In this document: one piece after another, positions 1-11,240 of the stretch | How positions within the stretch are numbered: position 1 is the first letter of the stretch | Layout of the letters: each line of letters starts with the position of its first letter | Assembly (NCBI GenBank): GCA_024195265.1 | Contig: JAJLRJ010000013.1 | Coordinates: forward strand, 16,877,162 to 16,941,161 | Direction: 5' to 3' | Origin: Dendrophyllia cribrosa | Taxonomy: Eukaryota > Cnidaria > Anthozoa > Scleractinia > Dendrophylliidae | Length of the DNA: 64,000 bases | Program-made: the position numbers and the translations under genes | The notes under the pieces: model-generated | What the model saw: the letters and a program-made list of their open reading frames with translations, nothing else | Told to the model about the DNA's origin: nothing | The model's database searches: none

Positions 1-389
1 AAAATGTCAAGAGACTGCAGGAAGTATTCGAGATGCCAAATCAGGCCTGAAGCTCAATAAAAAGAAAAGTGAGTCTGCAAGTCCAAAATCTGCTACTTTG
101 GAAGTGTTATCACTGAGCAAGGAGTTAGCCCAGATCCAGATAAAGTAAGAACAATTCAGGAACTTCTGCAACCAAAGAATGTATCCCAATTGCGACAAGT
201 GCTGGGCATGATCAATTACCTTGGCAGGTTCCTTCCAAATTTATCAACAGTGAAAAGTCCTACGAGTGAGTTGCTGAAATTATATACTGCCTGGACTTGG
301 TCCCATAGGCAGCAACAAGCCTTTGAGAAAGTTAAGGCCATGGTGACCACTACACCAGTATTAGCCTTCTATGATGTCAACAAACCAAC
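1..389 (+). pseudogene. Ty3/gypsy pol fragment: end of reverse transcriptase, start of RNase H
   Basis: The plus strand encodes the connection between reverse transcriptase and RNase H of a Ty3/gypsy polyprotein. Frame changes are needed across 1-190. From 190 the text is clear: a GMINYLGRFLPNLS motif followed by the WTWSHRQQQAFEKVK motif typical of the gypsy RT thumb and RNase H entry. The RT catalytic core lies outside the window to the left. The reading frame is cut at 389 by an inserted transposon and resumes at 2,057. The copy is a decayed fragment and not expected to be functional. Confidence 0.85.
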
Positions 390-976
390 CAGGGCTTGAG
401 ACTAACGGTAGCCAACTGGCCAAAGTCTAGTAAAAATTCAGTTTTGGCTAGTGGATTTTTGCTTTCACTAGCCATTTGGGCTAGTGAAAATCGTAAAGCA
501 CTGGACGGAACCAAACTAAAAATTATTTCTGATGCATCGCAAAAGCCAATTGACAGACCAAAAACCGTGAAACATAGCTGTATAAACTGTAGACAGTCAC
601 AGATATCATTTTTTTAATGCCTTCAACCAATAATTTGAAATAGCGATAAAGTTTTTTTTTTGGAAATCGATTTTCTTTTTCTGTGTGACCAAGTTTTTGT
701 TAGAGCCGGAACACCGGGATCTCTACTTGGCTATTTCAATTCTTGTTCCGGGTATTTCTTACGAAAAATGTGCTAATGTAGTGAAGTTTAGAACATTTAG
801 TACAGTAACAGTCTTGTTCCTTTTACGTTTCTCCATGTTTCGTTACGTACGACGTAAATCTTGTCTTCAGAACAATTTTCGGTACGATATTAGCCCGGGA
901 TATTAGTTATACATGTATCTTATTGAAGCTTCCCCGTACATTACATTAGTACGTTCGTAATAAGGTCTTATCTTAT

Positions 977-1383
977 GGCCCTGTCACACTATTGCGTATC
1001 GTACTAGCGTATGCCAACGTATAAAAAATATCACTCATACGCTGGTATACGCTGACATACGCTAGGGGTACGTTAGGCATAGGTTGTAAACATTTCAAGC
1101 ACGGTCGCATACGGTGGCATACGCAGGCATACGGCGAGGCAGAAAATTTTTTTTAAGCATGCTTAAAAATTTTGTGTGTATTCGGACGTATGGTTTATAC
1201 GCTTAGCATACGCTAGGCATACGCTGAATACGCGAGAGTTACGCTAGAGGTACATTACTTATAGGTCAAGTACGCTGGTCATACGCTGTATTTTCAAGGG
1301 CATTTTGTGCGTATGAAAATTATTTTGTGAATTTTCATACGCAACTCATACGTTTCTCTTATACGCAATAGTGTGACAGGGCC
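977..1383. mobile_element. Nested MITE with GGCCCTGTCACAC ends
   Basis: About 407 bp bounded by GGCCCTGTCACACTATTGCG on the left and its reverse complement on the right (about 20 bp matching). The interior consists of short degenerate copies of a TACGCTAGGCATACGC-like motif in both orientations. There is no coding sequence and no clear target duplication. It sits inside the 390-2,056 transposon. Confidence 0.75.
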
Positions 1384-1835
1384 TTTACGTTTTCCCCTAC
1401 GTTGGTACAGAGTGAACGTTCGTAAGGTGTTCTTTTTATCTTCTCAACGTTTTCCGTACTTTTGTACGGTATTACTAATCTTACCTTATCGACGTTTTTC
1501 CGACGTTTGTTCGTTTGTAAGGTGTTAGTCTTATCTTCTCGACATTTTTCTGTACGTTAGTACGTTCGTAAGATGTTAGTTTTTTCCTTCTCAACGTTTT
1601 TCCGTACGTTAGGACGCTCGTAAGATGTTAGTTTTATCTTCTCGATGTTTTTCCGTACATTTGTTTGTTCGTAAGATGTCAGTTTTATCTTCTCGACGTT
1701 TTTCCGTAAGTTAGAACATCCGTAAGGTGTAGTCGTATTTTCTCGACGTTTCTCTGCAGGTAAGTACGTTCGTAAGGTGTTAGTCTTATCTTCTCGACGT
1801 TTCTTCGTACGTTAGTACCTTGTAAAGTGCTAGTA
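1384..1835. repeat. Minisatellite, about 51-bp unit
   Basis: Seven to eight imperfect copies of a unit containing CGTAAGATGTTAGT, TTATCTTCTCGACG and TTTTCCGTACGTTAG. Successive TAAGATGT anchors at 1,569, 1,621 and 1,672 give spacings of 52 and 51 bp. It is non-coding and starts immediately after the nested MITE. Confidence 0.8.
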
Positions 1836-2056
1836 TGAGATTAAGGAAAAAACTAAAAGATCAATGTGTTTCCAAGTCTCGTAGATTTTTGTTGTTAACT
1901 AGTATGACACATGTTATTGGGCCCCCCCCCCCCCCCACCAAATCCCCACCCTACCTCCGGTACAAGGTTGGCTAGTGAAAATATATTTTGGCTAGTGAAT
2001 TCAAACCTGTCACTAGCCACTAGGCTAGTAAGCTGGAAAGTTAGTCTCGAGCCCTG

Positions 2057-2940
2057 CCAACTGTAGTCAGCGCAGATGCCAGCAGCTATAGCCTAGGCGG
2101 TGTCCTTCTTCAGAAACACAGTGATCAGCTATGCCCTGTAGCATTTGCCTCACGCACGATGACAAATGCTAAAAAGAGATATGCACAAAAAAAACAAGGA
2201 GTGCTTGGCATCAGTATGGGCCTGTGAAAAGTTCTCCCACTATCTTTGTGTATGGAGTCATTCAGGCTGTTCACGGATCACGGATCACAAGCCACTAGTA
2301 CCCCTGTTCAACCGCCAAGACCTGGATAAAGTACCTTTACTATGCCAACGTCTTCTCATGCGTATTAGTTAGCTTAAATGCCTGACCCCATAAGCGGAAA
2401 CGCTTTAATCACTATCGTGTTGAAATAAAAGTTATTAAGTTATAGGAAAGGAACTCGTGGTTGCTAATACCATCACCAGAAACCTGCTTGTACATGTCGC
2501 AGAGGCATCAGACTCAGAAGATGATGTCAAAGCTTATGTTGATGTAGCTGAGATGTCACAACCAGTATCACTTGCAAAACTTGAGCAGATCAAGCAAGCT
2601 ACACTGTCTGACCCACAGATCAGTCTTGTGCTGAATTACACAATTAATGGATGGCCAAAGTATGCAAAGGATGTTCCAGAGCAGATTCGTCAGTACTACA
2701 CAGTTGTGGTGACTTGTCCGTAGTAAGTGGCAAAATCATCTATTGCAACTGAAATTTTGTACCTTCAGCTCTATGATCGAAAGTCTTGGACCATATCCAT
2801 GATGGACACCAAAGTGTGGCTAAGTCCCCTGAAAGAGCTAATATGGCTGTGTGGTGACCAGGCATTAGCCGTGACATTCAAAACAAAGTGTCCACATGCA
2901 AATTCTGCCAAAAGAATCTACCCAGCCAACATTTGATTCA
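2057..2940 (+). pseudogene. Ty3/gypsy pol fragment: RNase H and integrase zinc-binding region
   Basis: This continues the gypsy copy after the insertion. The RNase H region shows SADASSYSLGG near 2,070 and [20 protein letters not shown] near 2,277-2,340. About 75 bp of unrelated sequence follows (about 2,369-2,445), then the linker and a degenerate integrase zinc-binding segment to about 2,935, with several stops and frameshifts. The integrase core is missing. Together with 1-389 this is one decayed element. From 2,941 to about 3,220 I recognise no gene. Confidence 0.82.
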
Positions 2941-3219
2941 TTAGAGACATTGCCAGTTTGATAGATGTGTTGTAATTGTTCAGTTTGTTTCTAAGTTGGT
3001 ACATCAGTTTCATTATCTGCTCACTAAAGAGCTCAGAGAGCAAGATGTCATGAGAAATTGGTATAAAGCCAGTGCGCATGTAGTTTTACAGACCTCATGC
3101 TTTTATGTTGTTGCTCTGGTTTCATGTTGTTGTAGTTTCGCTAAGTGGAGAAATGAATTCGAAGATCAAAGTTTGTTTATTACTTTGACAGAGATAACTT
3201 CCTTTTTATAGCTAGCAGT

Positions 3220-5330
3220 GAAACAAATGTCGGGCCGATTTATCGCAAGGAGCAGGAGTCTCAAGTGCCCCTTATGTAGACTCCCATTGGCTGTCGCAGT
3301 GTAAAGGCTTCAGAGAAAAGGGTGTTGGCAAAAGATACCACTTTGTAAGAGAATAAAACCTCTACTACAATTGCCTGCTACCAGGACATTATGCAGTAAC
3401 ATGCCCAAGAACGAGTTTTTGCAGAATAGATGGGTGTGAAACGAAGCATTTGACGTTCCTACATCCACCAGCCATACAAACACAGATCGAAGCGCAGAGT
3501 GCTTATGTCAACGCAGGCAAGCATCAACGTATCGTCACTGAGGCCGGGGCTTCTGTGACCGGTTACCTGTTGTACCAGTCAAAGTAAAAGCAAAAGGTGG
3601 CGACACGCTAGTAGAAACATACGCCTTCCTGGACGGTGGCTCTAACACATCTTTCTGCAGTAATCAGCTGATGGAGCAACTCGGAATTCAAGGTACTAAC
3701 ACCACCCTGATGTTAACAACAATGGAGAGAGAAAACAGCTGCAAAACCTGTGCCCTGGTCCAGTTAGAAGTCTTTGATAACCTTATCGAGCTACCACTCG
3801 TGTTTTCTACATCAAAACTACCAGTAGCAGCTGAGAGCATACCACGCCAAAATGATGTTGACAGGTGGCCCCACCTCAATGGTATTCATGTTGCTGAATT
3901 GGATGCCCACGTCGGCCTGTTGATAGATCACGACGCACCTGGAGCACTCAAACCAAAAGAAGTAAGGGCGAGGCAGAATGGAGGTCCGTATGTGACGAGA
4001 ACTCTGCTTGGCTGGGCAATAAATGGTTGAATTGGAAGAAACGGGTCCCCTTCACGCACTTCTAATCTCATCCAGGTAGCCCCTGAGCTGAGCCAGCAAT
4101 TCCAAAGATTCTGCAATATGGAGTTCAACAATTCCTTGCTAGACACCGAAAAGGCAATGTCACTGGAGGACAACAAAGCGCTGGGCATAATGGACTCTTC
4201 AGCCGTTTTTAAAGAACGTCACTATGAGATAGCTATGCCGTGGAAGCATTCTCGCCCCTGTCTATCGAATAACAATATTATCCGAACATCGATTAAAACT
4301 CCTTAAGAGAAGACTTACCAAAGATCCAGACCTCCTTCGGAAGAACTCAGCCTTCATTGACAATCTTCTAGACAGAGACTATGCCAGGAAGGTCCCGGAT
4401 CATCTAATTGGTCGCCAAATGAAGCTGTTTGGTTTTTACCTCATCACCCAGTTTTCCACCCGAAGAAACCCGAGAAAGTGCATGCTGTTTTTGATTGCGC
4501 GGCCAAATACCAAGACGTCTCTCTCAACGAGGCACTGCTGCAAGGTCCTAACCTAGCCAATAACCTGGTCGGCGTTCTGACTCGGTTCCGACAACAACGA
4601 ACTGCCATCGTGGCTGACATCGAATGTATGTTCTACCAGGTCCGGGTTCGTCCAGAAGACTCCGATGTTCTATGATTTCTATGGTGGCCTGGTAACGATC
4701 TAGATAGTGAACCGCAGGAGTACCAAATGAAAGTTCACTTATTTGGTGCTGTATCATCGCCCAGTTGTGCTACATTTGGTTTAAGAAAGACGGCGGAGGA
4801 CAACTCACGAGATTTCCCCCATTAAACAATCACGACTATCACAAGGAATTTCTATGTGGATGACTGCCTGAAATCCGTTGCAAGTGAAGCCAACGCGATC
4901 CACCTGACAAATGATCTCAAGCAGCTTCTAGTAAAAGGAGGGTTTAATCTAACGAATTGGGTGTCAAATTCTCGCAAGCTACTTGAATCACTTCCCGAAT
5001 CAGAGAGCTGGTTCTTAAAAAGATCTTCATTTCGACCAGCTTCCGGTAGAACAAGCCCTTGGGGTATGTTGGGATGTGCAACAAGACAAATTCTGCTTCA
5101 AGATTGAAGTTAAAGATAAACCACGCACAAGAAGAGGCCTCCTTTTAATTATGTGTTCAGTGTACGACCCCCTTGGATTTGTAGCCCCAGTGATCCTTCC
5201 AGTCAAGACCATATTGCAAGACATATTGCAAGACTTATGTCGAAAGAAATTGGAGTGGGAAGATCCACTCCCCACTGAAGAAAGAGATCGTTGCATGAAA
5301 TGGGACCATTTGCTCAGGGGGAATGTGTAA
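3220..5330 (+). pseudogene. BEL/Pao retrotransposon fragment: zinc knuckle, protease, RT, A17-type region
   Basis: In order: a zinc-knuckle region at 3,350-3,480 (the first Cys appears as Tyr, then HYAVTC and KHLTFLH); an aspartic protease with FLDGGSNTSFCS near 3,630; the conserved GPYVTRTLLGWAING block at 3,985-4,030; an RT region with [19 protein letters not shown] at 4,480 and the catalytic YVDDCL at 4,852-4,870; then the YDPLGFVAP block near 5,165 of the Pao A17-type region. At least five frame changes or stops break it. It stops at about 5,330 with no integrase or LTR. It is a different, older copy from the BEL/Pao element at 23.9-29.6 kb. Confidence 0.88.
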
Positions 5331-6845
5331 GCTTCGTATTGCTCAATAAAACCTTTTTGTTGTTGTCTTAATCTGGCTTGTTTCATGGCTAAATAACATT
5401 ACATACACAATCAACAGTGAATCACTCGACTCTTTAAAGGACTCGCATACTATTTGAAGACGAATGGCCTCTTTTTCTAACATATTTCTCACAATATTGA
5501 AAATATGCTCAACGGGTTTCATTACGGAATTGCGCCCATTGAAACATGTCGATCGAAGTAACAAAAATTTAACCGATCCATCGCAACTATTTTTTGTCGC
5601 CCGTGAGTTCAGAATTATTTGCATATGCAACTAATGAGGCGAAACTTAAACCTCAGATTTGAAAAGTACCTTGTAACACATATACATGGCGTATCAGCTT
5701 CTCAAAACGGGAATGTTGAATGAAATTGTCATTATTTTTTTCAAGTTAATGACAAGAAAGAGATACAAAGAGTAAAATAGCATGCAAGACTTTCACGTGT
5801 GAGATTGTTTTAGTTTTGTCGGGTTGTAATACATTTGCATACCGACAAAAACAACGTCAAGCGAAATTCGAAACCTTTAACACAACGCATTCGCTTTATT
5901 CGCATCGCCCATGAAAAGCTAAAAATGTTTCACTACACAGGATTTAAAATCATTATTTATCTGCTAAGTAGAAATACATAAATTCGGGACTTACGGGTTT
6001 TGTTAAAAGCGCAAGATAATAAAACCAAAGTCGAATACATAACGCAAAACTTGCATCTTTCCGTTTCTATTGTCTCGCAGAAAGAATGCGCAAAACCTCC
6101 AGGATAATTGCAAGACATCACAAAAGAAACCGCAAGAAGCGGTATCCTTTGTCAGTGCGCAAAACATCATGGGTACCCCACATTTTTCGGCCGACAGTTT
6201 TCAATGGGCGCGATTCCGTAATGTTGATACAAGGGTGGTGAGCAGGAAATTGGTGTAGCTCTTCACCATCTCCTTTAATGCTAACTTCACGCAGCTGGAC
6301 ACTTGCGATGGATCGTTATCTATGACAAACAATCGGCATTTCCTTGGACAAGCTCTTTTAAAACACATACGGAATTAATCTCTCACAGAAGAAGCAAAAA
6401 ATAAACCACGCAAGGTTTCGTAGACCTCACAGAGAATTACATCCTTCTAATAACTGATAGCTTCTAAAACGGTGCATATCTTTTTCTCCCAGAGAGATTT
6501 CTTGATTCCTTGGCCAATGAGTTAGTCCCCCTGATTTCATCACCAAACGATTGCCTTTGGTTGAGTGGATGTACTTAGTCTTATGAATAAAGGACACCCC
6601 ATCTCAGTAAAAAGCCACACCTTTGCGCCTCTGCTGATATTTGTACTCGCCATTTTACCTTTTTTAATGTGTTGTGTTTACAGTCGCATTAGGTTTAAGA
6701 GTTTGTTTATGACGTAATATGATTGTACGTAGCACCCATCTTATCTCCCACATTAATGTAACTTACTTTTCCTTTCACTGCTATTTTCTGCATATTACAA
6801 AAAATATGTTTCTGTTTTGAAGAGTTGATTCCCAAGCATGGAAGA
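5331..6845. other. Non-coding stretch without recognised gene
   Basis: AT-rich sequence between the BEL/Pao fragment and the tnp2-like exons. The short open frames here show no family motif, no convincing splice-site pairing and no repeat structure that I can see. Confidence 0.5.
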
Positions 6846-6852
6846 TTGAAGC

Positions 6853-6888
6853 GAACTTCCGTGAACTTCCGCTAAATCGGAAAACCCT
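6853..6888. repeat. Inverted-repeat end matching 19,045-19,080
   Basis: This 36-bp sequence contains ACTTCCGCTAAATCGGAAAA. Its reverse complement recurs at 19,045-19,080 with few mismatches. It lies 82 bp upstream of the acceptor of the 6,970 exon. It could be a transposon end (TIR) either reading outward from, or bounding, the interval between the two copies. Confidence 0.65.
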
Positions 6889-6969
6889 ATTTCAAGACCA
6901 AAAAGGTATTTATTTTAAACCACAACACTTGTACTTACAGTACATACTATTTTAATTGTTTGTTGCTAG

Positions 6970-9570
6970 CATCAAGGTCTAGGTTATTGTTGCCAGAAAC
7001 CAGTCTCCCTGGAAATCATCTGGATAACTCAGTTCTATGTTGTTCTGACAACTGTGACCAAGCAAATGTTCAGCAACCAGAGAAAAAATGTTCTTCATCC
7101 TCAATTGACTGTGATAGTTTTGAAGAAAATGAGATTGTTTTTGCTGGAAGCTATGCAGAGTCTGGTTCCCATAGTTCAAGCAATTTAAGAGGGAATCCAG
7201 AGGAAGTTGAAAGTGTGGGAATCAATGACCATGATGCTTTGGAGGTTAAAATTAAAGATGCTATTGTATGTGCCATATTTGAATCACTTGATCTTCTGCA
7301 TGAAACAAAGGGATCTTTAAAAAACTTTGAGGAACTGTTAACAATGGCTAGACACATGTACTGCAAGGGAGCTGGCTTGGAAGAAGATGATGAAGACGTC
7401 AAGAAAAAGTGGCCCAGGGATTGGACTGCAGCAAAACAAACCCTGATTGCTGAAGGGTATGAAGATGCTCAAGAGTACTTCATATGTTTGAGTGACAGGC
7501 ATCCACAACACTGGGACATTTTAGAATCACAGTCAGATGTGTGCCGCCATTGTGGGGAAAAAGGCACTATCCCTTATTATTATTTAGGTCTCAAAGGAAA
7601 GATTAAGCGCTGGGTTTCACATCCTGATATGTGTTACAAGCTATTATCACACTGGAGAGAAAAAGAACATTGGCTGCATAGAAATGAAGGGTGGCATGTG
7701 AAGAAAGAATTATGGGATGGAGAGCGGTTTGCAGAACTGTCGTGGTTCTGGGATCCTAATACTGAGTGGTGTCTGCCAGTGCGATGCGAGTTTCCTGGAT
7801 GTACCAATGTAATTTCAGCCGACGCAGTTTTATCAGCTGATGAAAGTGAAGATGGGTACCGAAAAGTTAGATGTGGTCGCTGTCGAAGTTGCTTTAATGT
7901 TCAAGCAAAATATGCTAGAGGAGATCCCCGTAACATAGCTTTTGTAGGTAAGTGCCAAATGGTGGAAATAAAAGTATTATAAGTTCACAAAAGGTATGTA
8001 TACATATTTTAGTTTTTGCAGTAAAGTACATGTGCTCTCGTTTCAGCCTTGTCCCCAGGCACCTCGAAAAAGCACAGAAGAGAAAATAAAATAAAAGTTG
8101 TGTGTGCAATATTAAGAAAACATCTTTAGCTTAAGGTTACTGGTTTATGCAACTCCTCCCGAGGTGCTTTCCGCTCTTATTAAATTCATTCCCAAGCCTC
8201 CCCTCTATTTAAAATATTTTAGACTACTTGCCTGGATATGAGGCAGCTCTTATAATTATAGCAATTTCTTGAAAACCATACATGATGTACATGTAAATAA
8301 TGGCAAAGAAGTTTGCTATGCATAAAATAATATCGTTTTTGGTCACATTCATACTGTCTTGACCCTGTTTTGTTTCAGTAAAGAAAGCTTGAGTCATTAC
8401 ACGCAAGCAATGTACTGCGAGCAAGCAAATGCAATATGATCTTACATCACAGTAAACACTGTAAGCAACAGGGGCCCCTGCAAGGAGCAAGAGCCACCCC
8501 AAATCCATGGGGGTGACCGCATTGTCTCAATTTTAACTTAGCCTAAATATAATTTAGCCACATAAATAATATCTTCATTGTATTTTTATAGGTCACTGGG
8601 ACGGATTTCTACCCTTCGGATCCAGCCACCGATCAACAGGTTAGCTTTGAGTTATGTTCACATAGTTTCTGAAACATTTACTTAGTTTATGTTTATTCAC
8701 TCACCTACACCTGTACCTTTTCTCTCCAGTTGCCCCCCTCCCCCTCCCCTTCTTGGGACCAATATTAAATAAGCACCCTGGGGGCTTAAAAGGAGCTTTA
8801 CCATATTATGCTCACTCACATTACAAGTCATATCTAACCTTATTGATCCTAGCAATTTACTTTAAATTATTGTAGGAGCAATTGACGTTCAAGTTGCAAC
8901 AGTTTCAAAGCAAGATAGACAACACTCAGTTGAAGTGTATACCGTAGGATTTGTACCATCCTACTTATTACCAGATGCTCGACCTGTTAGCTTGGATCCT
9001 TTCCTTGAGCCTCTGATGTGGGACTTCGAAGATGGATTCATAGAAGGTGATTCATTAATTAGGCAAAGTTGGCTTCAGTTAGATCAAAACCATGAGTTAC
9101 AACTTGGTTCAAATTAATCCTCCTCAGTTCGCAATGAGAATAAGCAGTGAAAATTGGCTTTGTTTGGGTGGTGTATCTATTAATAAAAATTTGTTGGGGC
9201 AAGGTCAACCTACTGGTTGTTTTCTTTTGGAAACTTTTATCAATTTTCAAAATCTACTAGATTTGTGATCAAGTTTACAATGATAAGTGACAGTTTTCTT
9301 ATTATGTGCTCAGAATGGTGCATAATTATGTTATCAGTTCATATGAACAGTTATTAAAACAAGTTGAGTGTACATGATTATTATTATTTTTTTTTCATTT
9401 CAAAGGTGTTGAAGTTGACTATCGATTAAGGGTTGACTGTTTTTCTGAGGGAAGGATGATTCTTCGGCATTTGCTTTTACTATGGACAGGAGATCATCCT
9501 GCGCAGTGCGAGGTGTGCAAATCAAAGTCCTCTGGTGGTAAGAAGGGCTGCAGAAGATGCAAGTTAGAGG
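6970..9570 (+). CDS. tnp2-like (CACTA/EnSpm-type) transposase gene, four exons
   Basis: Exons are 6,970-7,947, 8,592-8,639, 8,876-9,046 and 9,406-9,570. All introns are phase 1 with GT-AG borders, and the join keeps one frame. The long exon has an acidic N-terminal part, then CRHCGEKGTIPYYYLGLKGK and a second Cys cluster (CEFPGC and CGRCRSC). Exon two gives GHWDGFLPFG, the conserved DGF-PFG step of tnp2-type proteins. Exon four gives DPFLEPLMWDFEDGF, and exon five ends in a Cys-rich KGCRRCKLEG. Assignment to a tnp2-like family rests on this motif order from memory. The likely first exon is displaced to 18,627-18,795. C-terminal exons are not seen; a MITE follows at 9,673. The open exons suggest a fairly young or constrained copy. 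Confidence 0.65.
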
Positions 9571-9672
9571 GTGATTATTTGAAAGTGTTTTTGTTTGCCT
9601 TTTCTCTGTCAGTGAGTGGGGACACCGAAGTAGTGGCGCTGTGAAAGGTCGTCTGTTTTTCTCAGGCTAGAA

Positions 9673-9826
9673 CAGGGTTGGAAACTAAATTTTGAGAGCA
9701 CTGACCATCAGGCGAGTGACTTAAAGAATGCACTTGCCTCGATCAATGATTTGTACTCGCCCAATAGGATTCATCATTCGTACTTGCATTGGCAAGTAGT
9801 GACTGACTACTTAATTTCCAACCTTG
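9673..9826. mobile_element. Short MITE with CAGGGTTGGAAACTAA ends
   Basis: 154 bp; the left end CAGGGTTGGAAACTAA matches the inverted right end CAAGGTTGGAAATTAA. The ends resemble those of the 390-2,056 element (CAGGG, AACTAA), so both may derive from related transposases. It is non-coding, with no target duplication recognised. It lies just downstream of the last tnp2-like exon. Confidence 0.65.
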
Positions 9827-9956
9827 TATCAACCATTGTATGCTTTGTGTGCCTCTGCACATTGAGTTGTTTGATTTTAAATCTTGTGCTTGTCAGAATA
9901 TTCTAATAAAATACATTTTTGTCATCATACAAGAGTAACAGTTACAGTCTGTAACT

Positions 9957-11240
9957 GATCAAAAATGAGTATTTAACAGAATGATGAAGTTGAAGTATTG
10001 TCCTCCAAACCAAATACCATATAAAATAATTGTTTTTGTTTTGGCCTGCGCAATTATCGGCATGGAGATGAACAAAAGTTTCTCCAAGTCCATGATGTTC
10101 GAAATGATGGTGAACATAACTTATGGTAGCATTTGCTCCCTTACCGACGTCACTGGCTTCATCAATCAGGTAGTTTACCTGCCGAGGGATCGCCTCGCAC
10201 ATAAATCCAAAAATAGCACATTTACGCGGCGTTTTAAAATAGATTGGCCCCGGTTGCATTGGGTTACTTGGAATATGTACCTGCTGTGCAAAGTCAAAGG
10301 AGTAGTGCATTGTCGTTGTCAGTGAGCACGCTTCGTGACGCACATCAAGGTCTATTTGGTCCTCCACTGCTTTAAAAGTGCATTTCGCCTCTTCGCAAAC
10401 CTTTTTTGTAAAGTTCTCTTTCTATCTGCACTGAATTTAAATGTTCTTGTTGTGCTTGAACGCATTCAGACTTTACAACCTCTGGAAGATTGGCCGCTCG
10501 AAGTAATTTAGAAGTATTTTGTTGGCAGGTGAAGCATAAGTCGGTCATCGGCTTGGCCACGACGACGTTTGGATAAAATTGTTTCCACATGTCGGTAAAT
10601 TTCGTGTAACTTACAGCTTGCTTGTTTGACTCTTCGCAGGCTTTTTTAAATGAGTTCCACACATGCATTTTAGTGTCACTCGATGAGAGTAGCTGAATGT
10701 CCTCGTTTTTAAAACCGGGGATCCTTCCTGGAAGCAGTACAGCATTTTCATCTACGTAGTTGCTCAGAAAGTTTTTGACATCTTCGGCAACGGTCTGTGG
10801 TAGCGTGTTATGTGGTAGTCTCTTGCTGTTCCCGTGCATCCGCAGAGAAATACCATGATTCTGATAATGATCGACAAGCCTCGGAAACCGGGATTTGCTG
10901 ATGCCGTGGAGGTTTAAAACATTTCCTTACAGATGGGCTGAGACTGATAAAGAAAGTTGTAGGGTGGACTTCTTTTTCTTTTTCCTCCGGTTACTTCAAT
11001 CGCCGTAAAAGCTTGAACGTTTGCCAAGATAACCAAGTCCAGTTCCGCGTGAGACAGTTCCAGGCAGTTGTATAAATTATTTAGCACAGTTTCCTCTGTA
11101 AAGTGATCAGAACACTGACCACCTTTTAATCCTCGACGACATCCGCACCCATCTTGCACAAACTTTTTCACTTTAGCAACGATACTTTTCTTATTTTCAG
11201 TTTGATTGCAATCCATCTCGTCTCTTGTTGATTCCTCCAT
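9957..11240 (-). pseudogene. N-terminal half of a DUF7869-like (DDE-type) transposase
   Basis: Reading starts at 11,240 on the minus strand. A Cys-rich N-terminus (CGCRRGLKGGQCSDHF) is followed by HGISKSRFPRLV, a CFTCQQN cluster, and a C-terminal block with HADNCAGQNKN, the hallmark of the DUF7869-type fold that I take to be a DDE nuclease. Two one-base frameshifts break it, both in homopolymers: a T run at about 10,917 and an A run at about 10,395. The frame leaves family-like sequence at 9,957, mid-domain. The missing C-terminal half is found on the plus strand at 19,654-20,165. The family name is from memory and should be checked by profile search. Confidence 0.68.

Larger units (their letters stand above)
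390..2056. mobile_element. 1.67-kb inverted-repeat DNA transposon inserted in gypsy pol
   Basis: The ends match as inverted repeats: CAGGGCTTGAGACTAAC on the left, and CAGGGCTCGAGACTAAC when the right end is read inward. The inner 100 bp on both sides carry copies of a GGCTAGTG motif. The flank CCAAC is repeated on both sides (385-389 and 2,057-2,061), and removing the insert restores the gypsy frame. CAGGG ends recall hAT elements, but the visible duplication is 5 bp and hAT normally makes 8, so the superfamily is open. No transposase is visible, so it is non-autonomous. It contains a nested MITE and a minisatellite. Confidence 0.8.

Noticed and set aside
8224..8508. Minus-strand frame with membrane-like segments
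   Set aside because: Sits inside an intron of the tnp2-like gene on the other strand; hydrophobic composition reflects AT-rich DNA.
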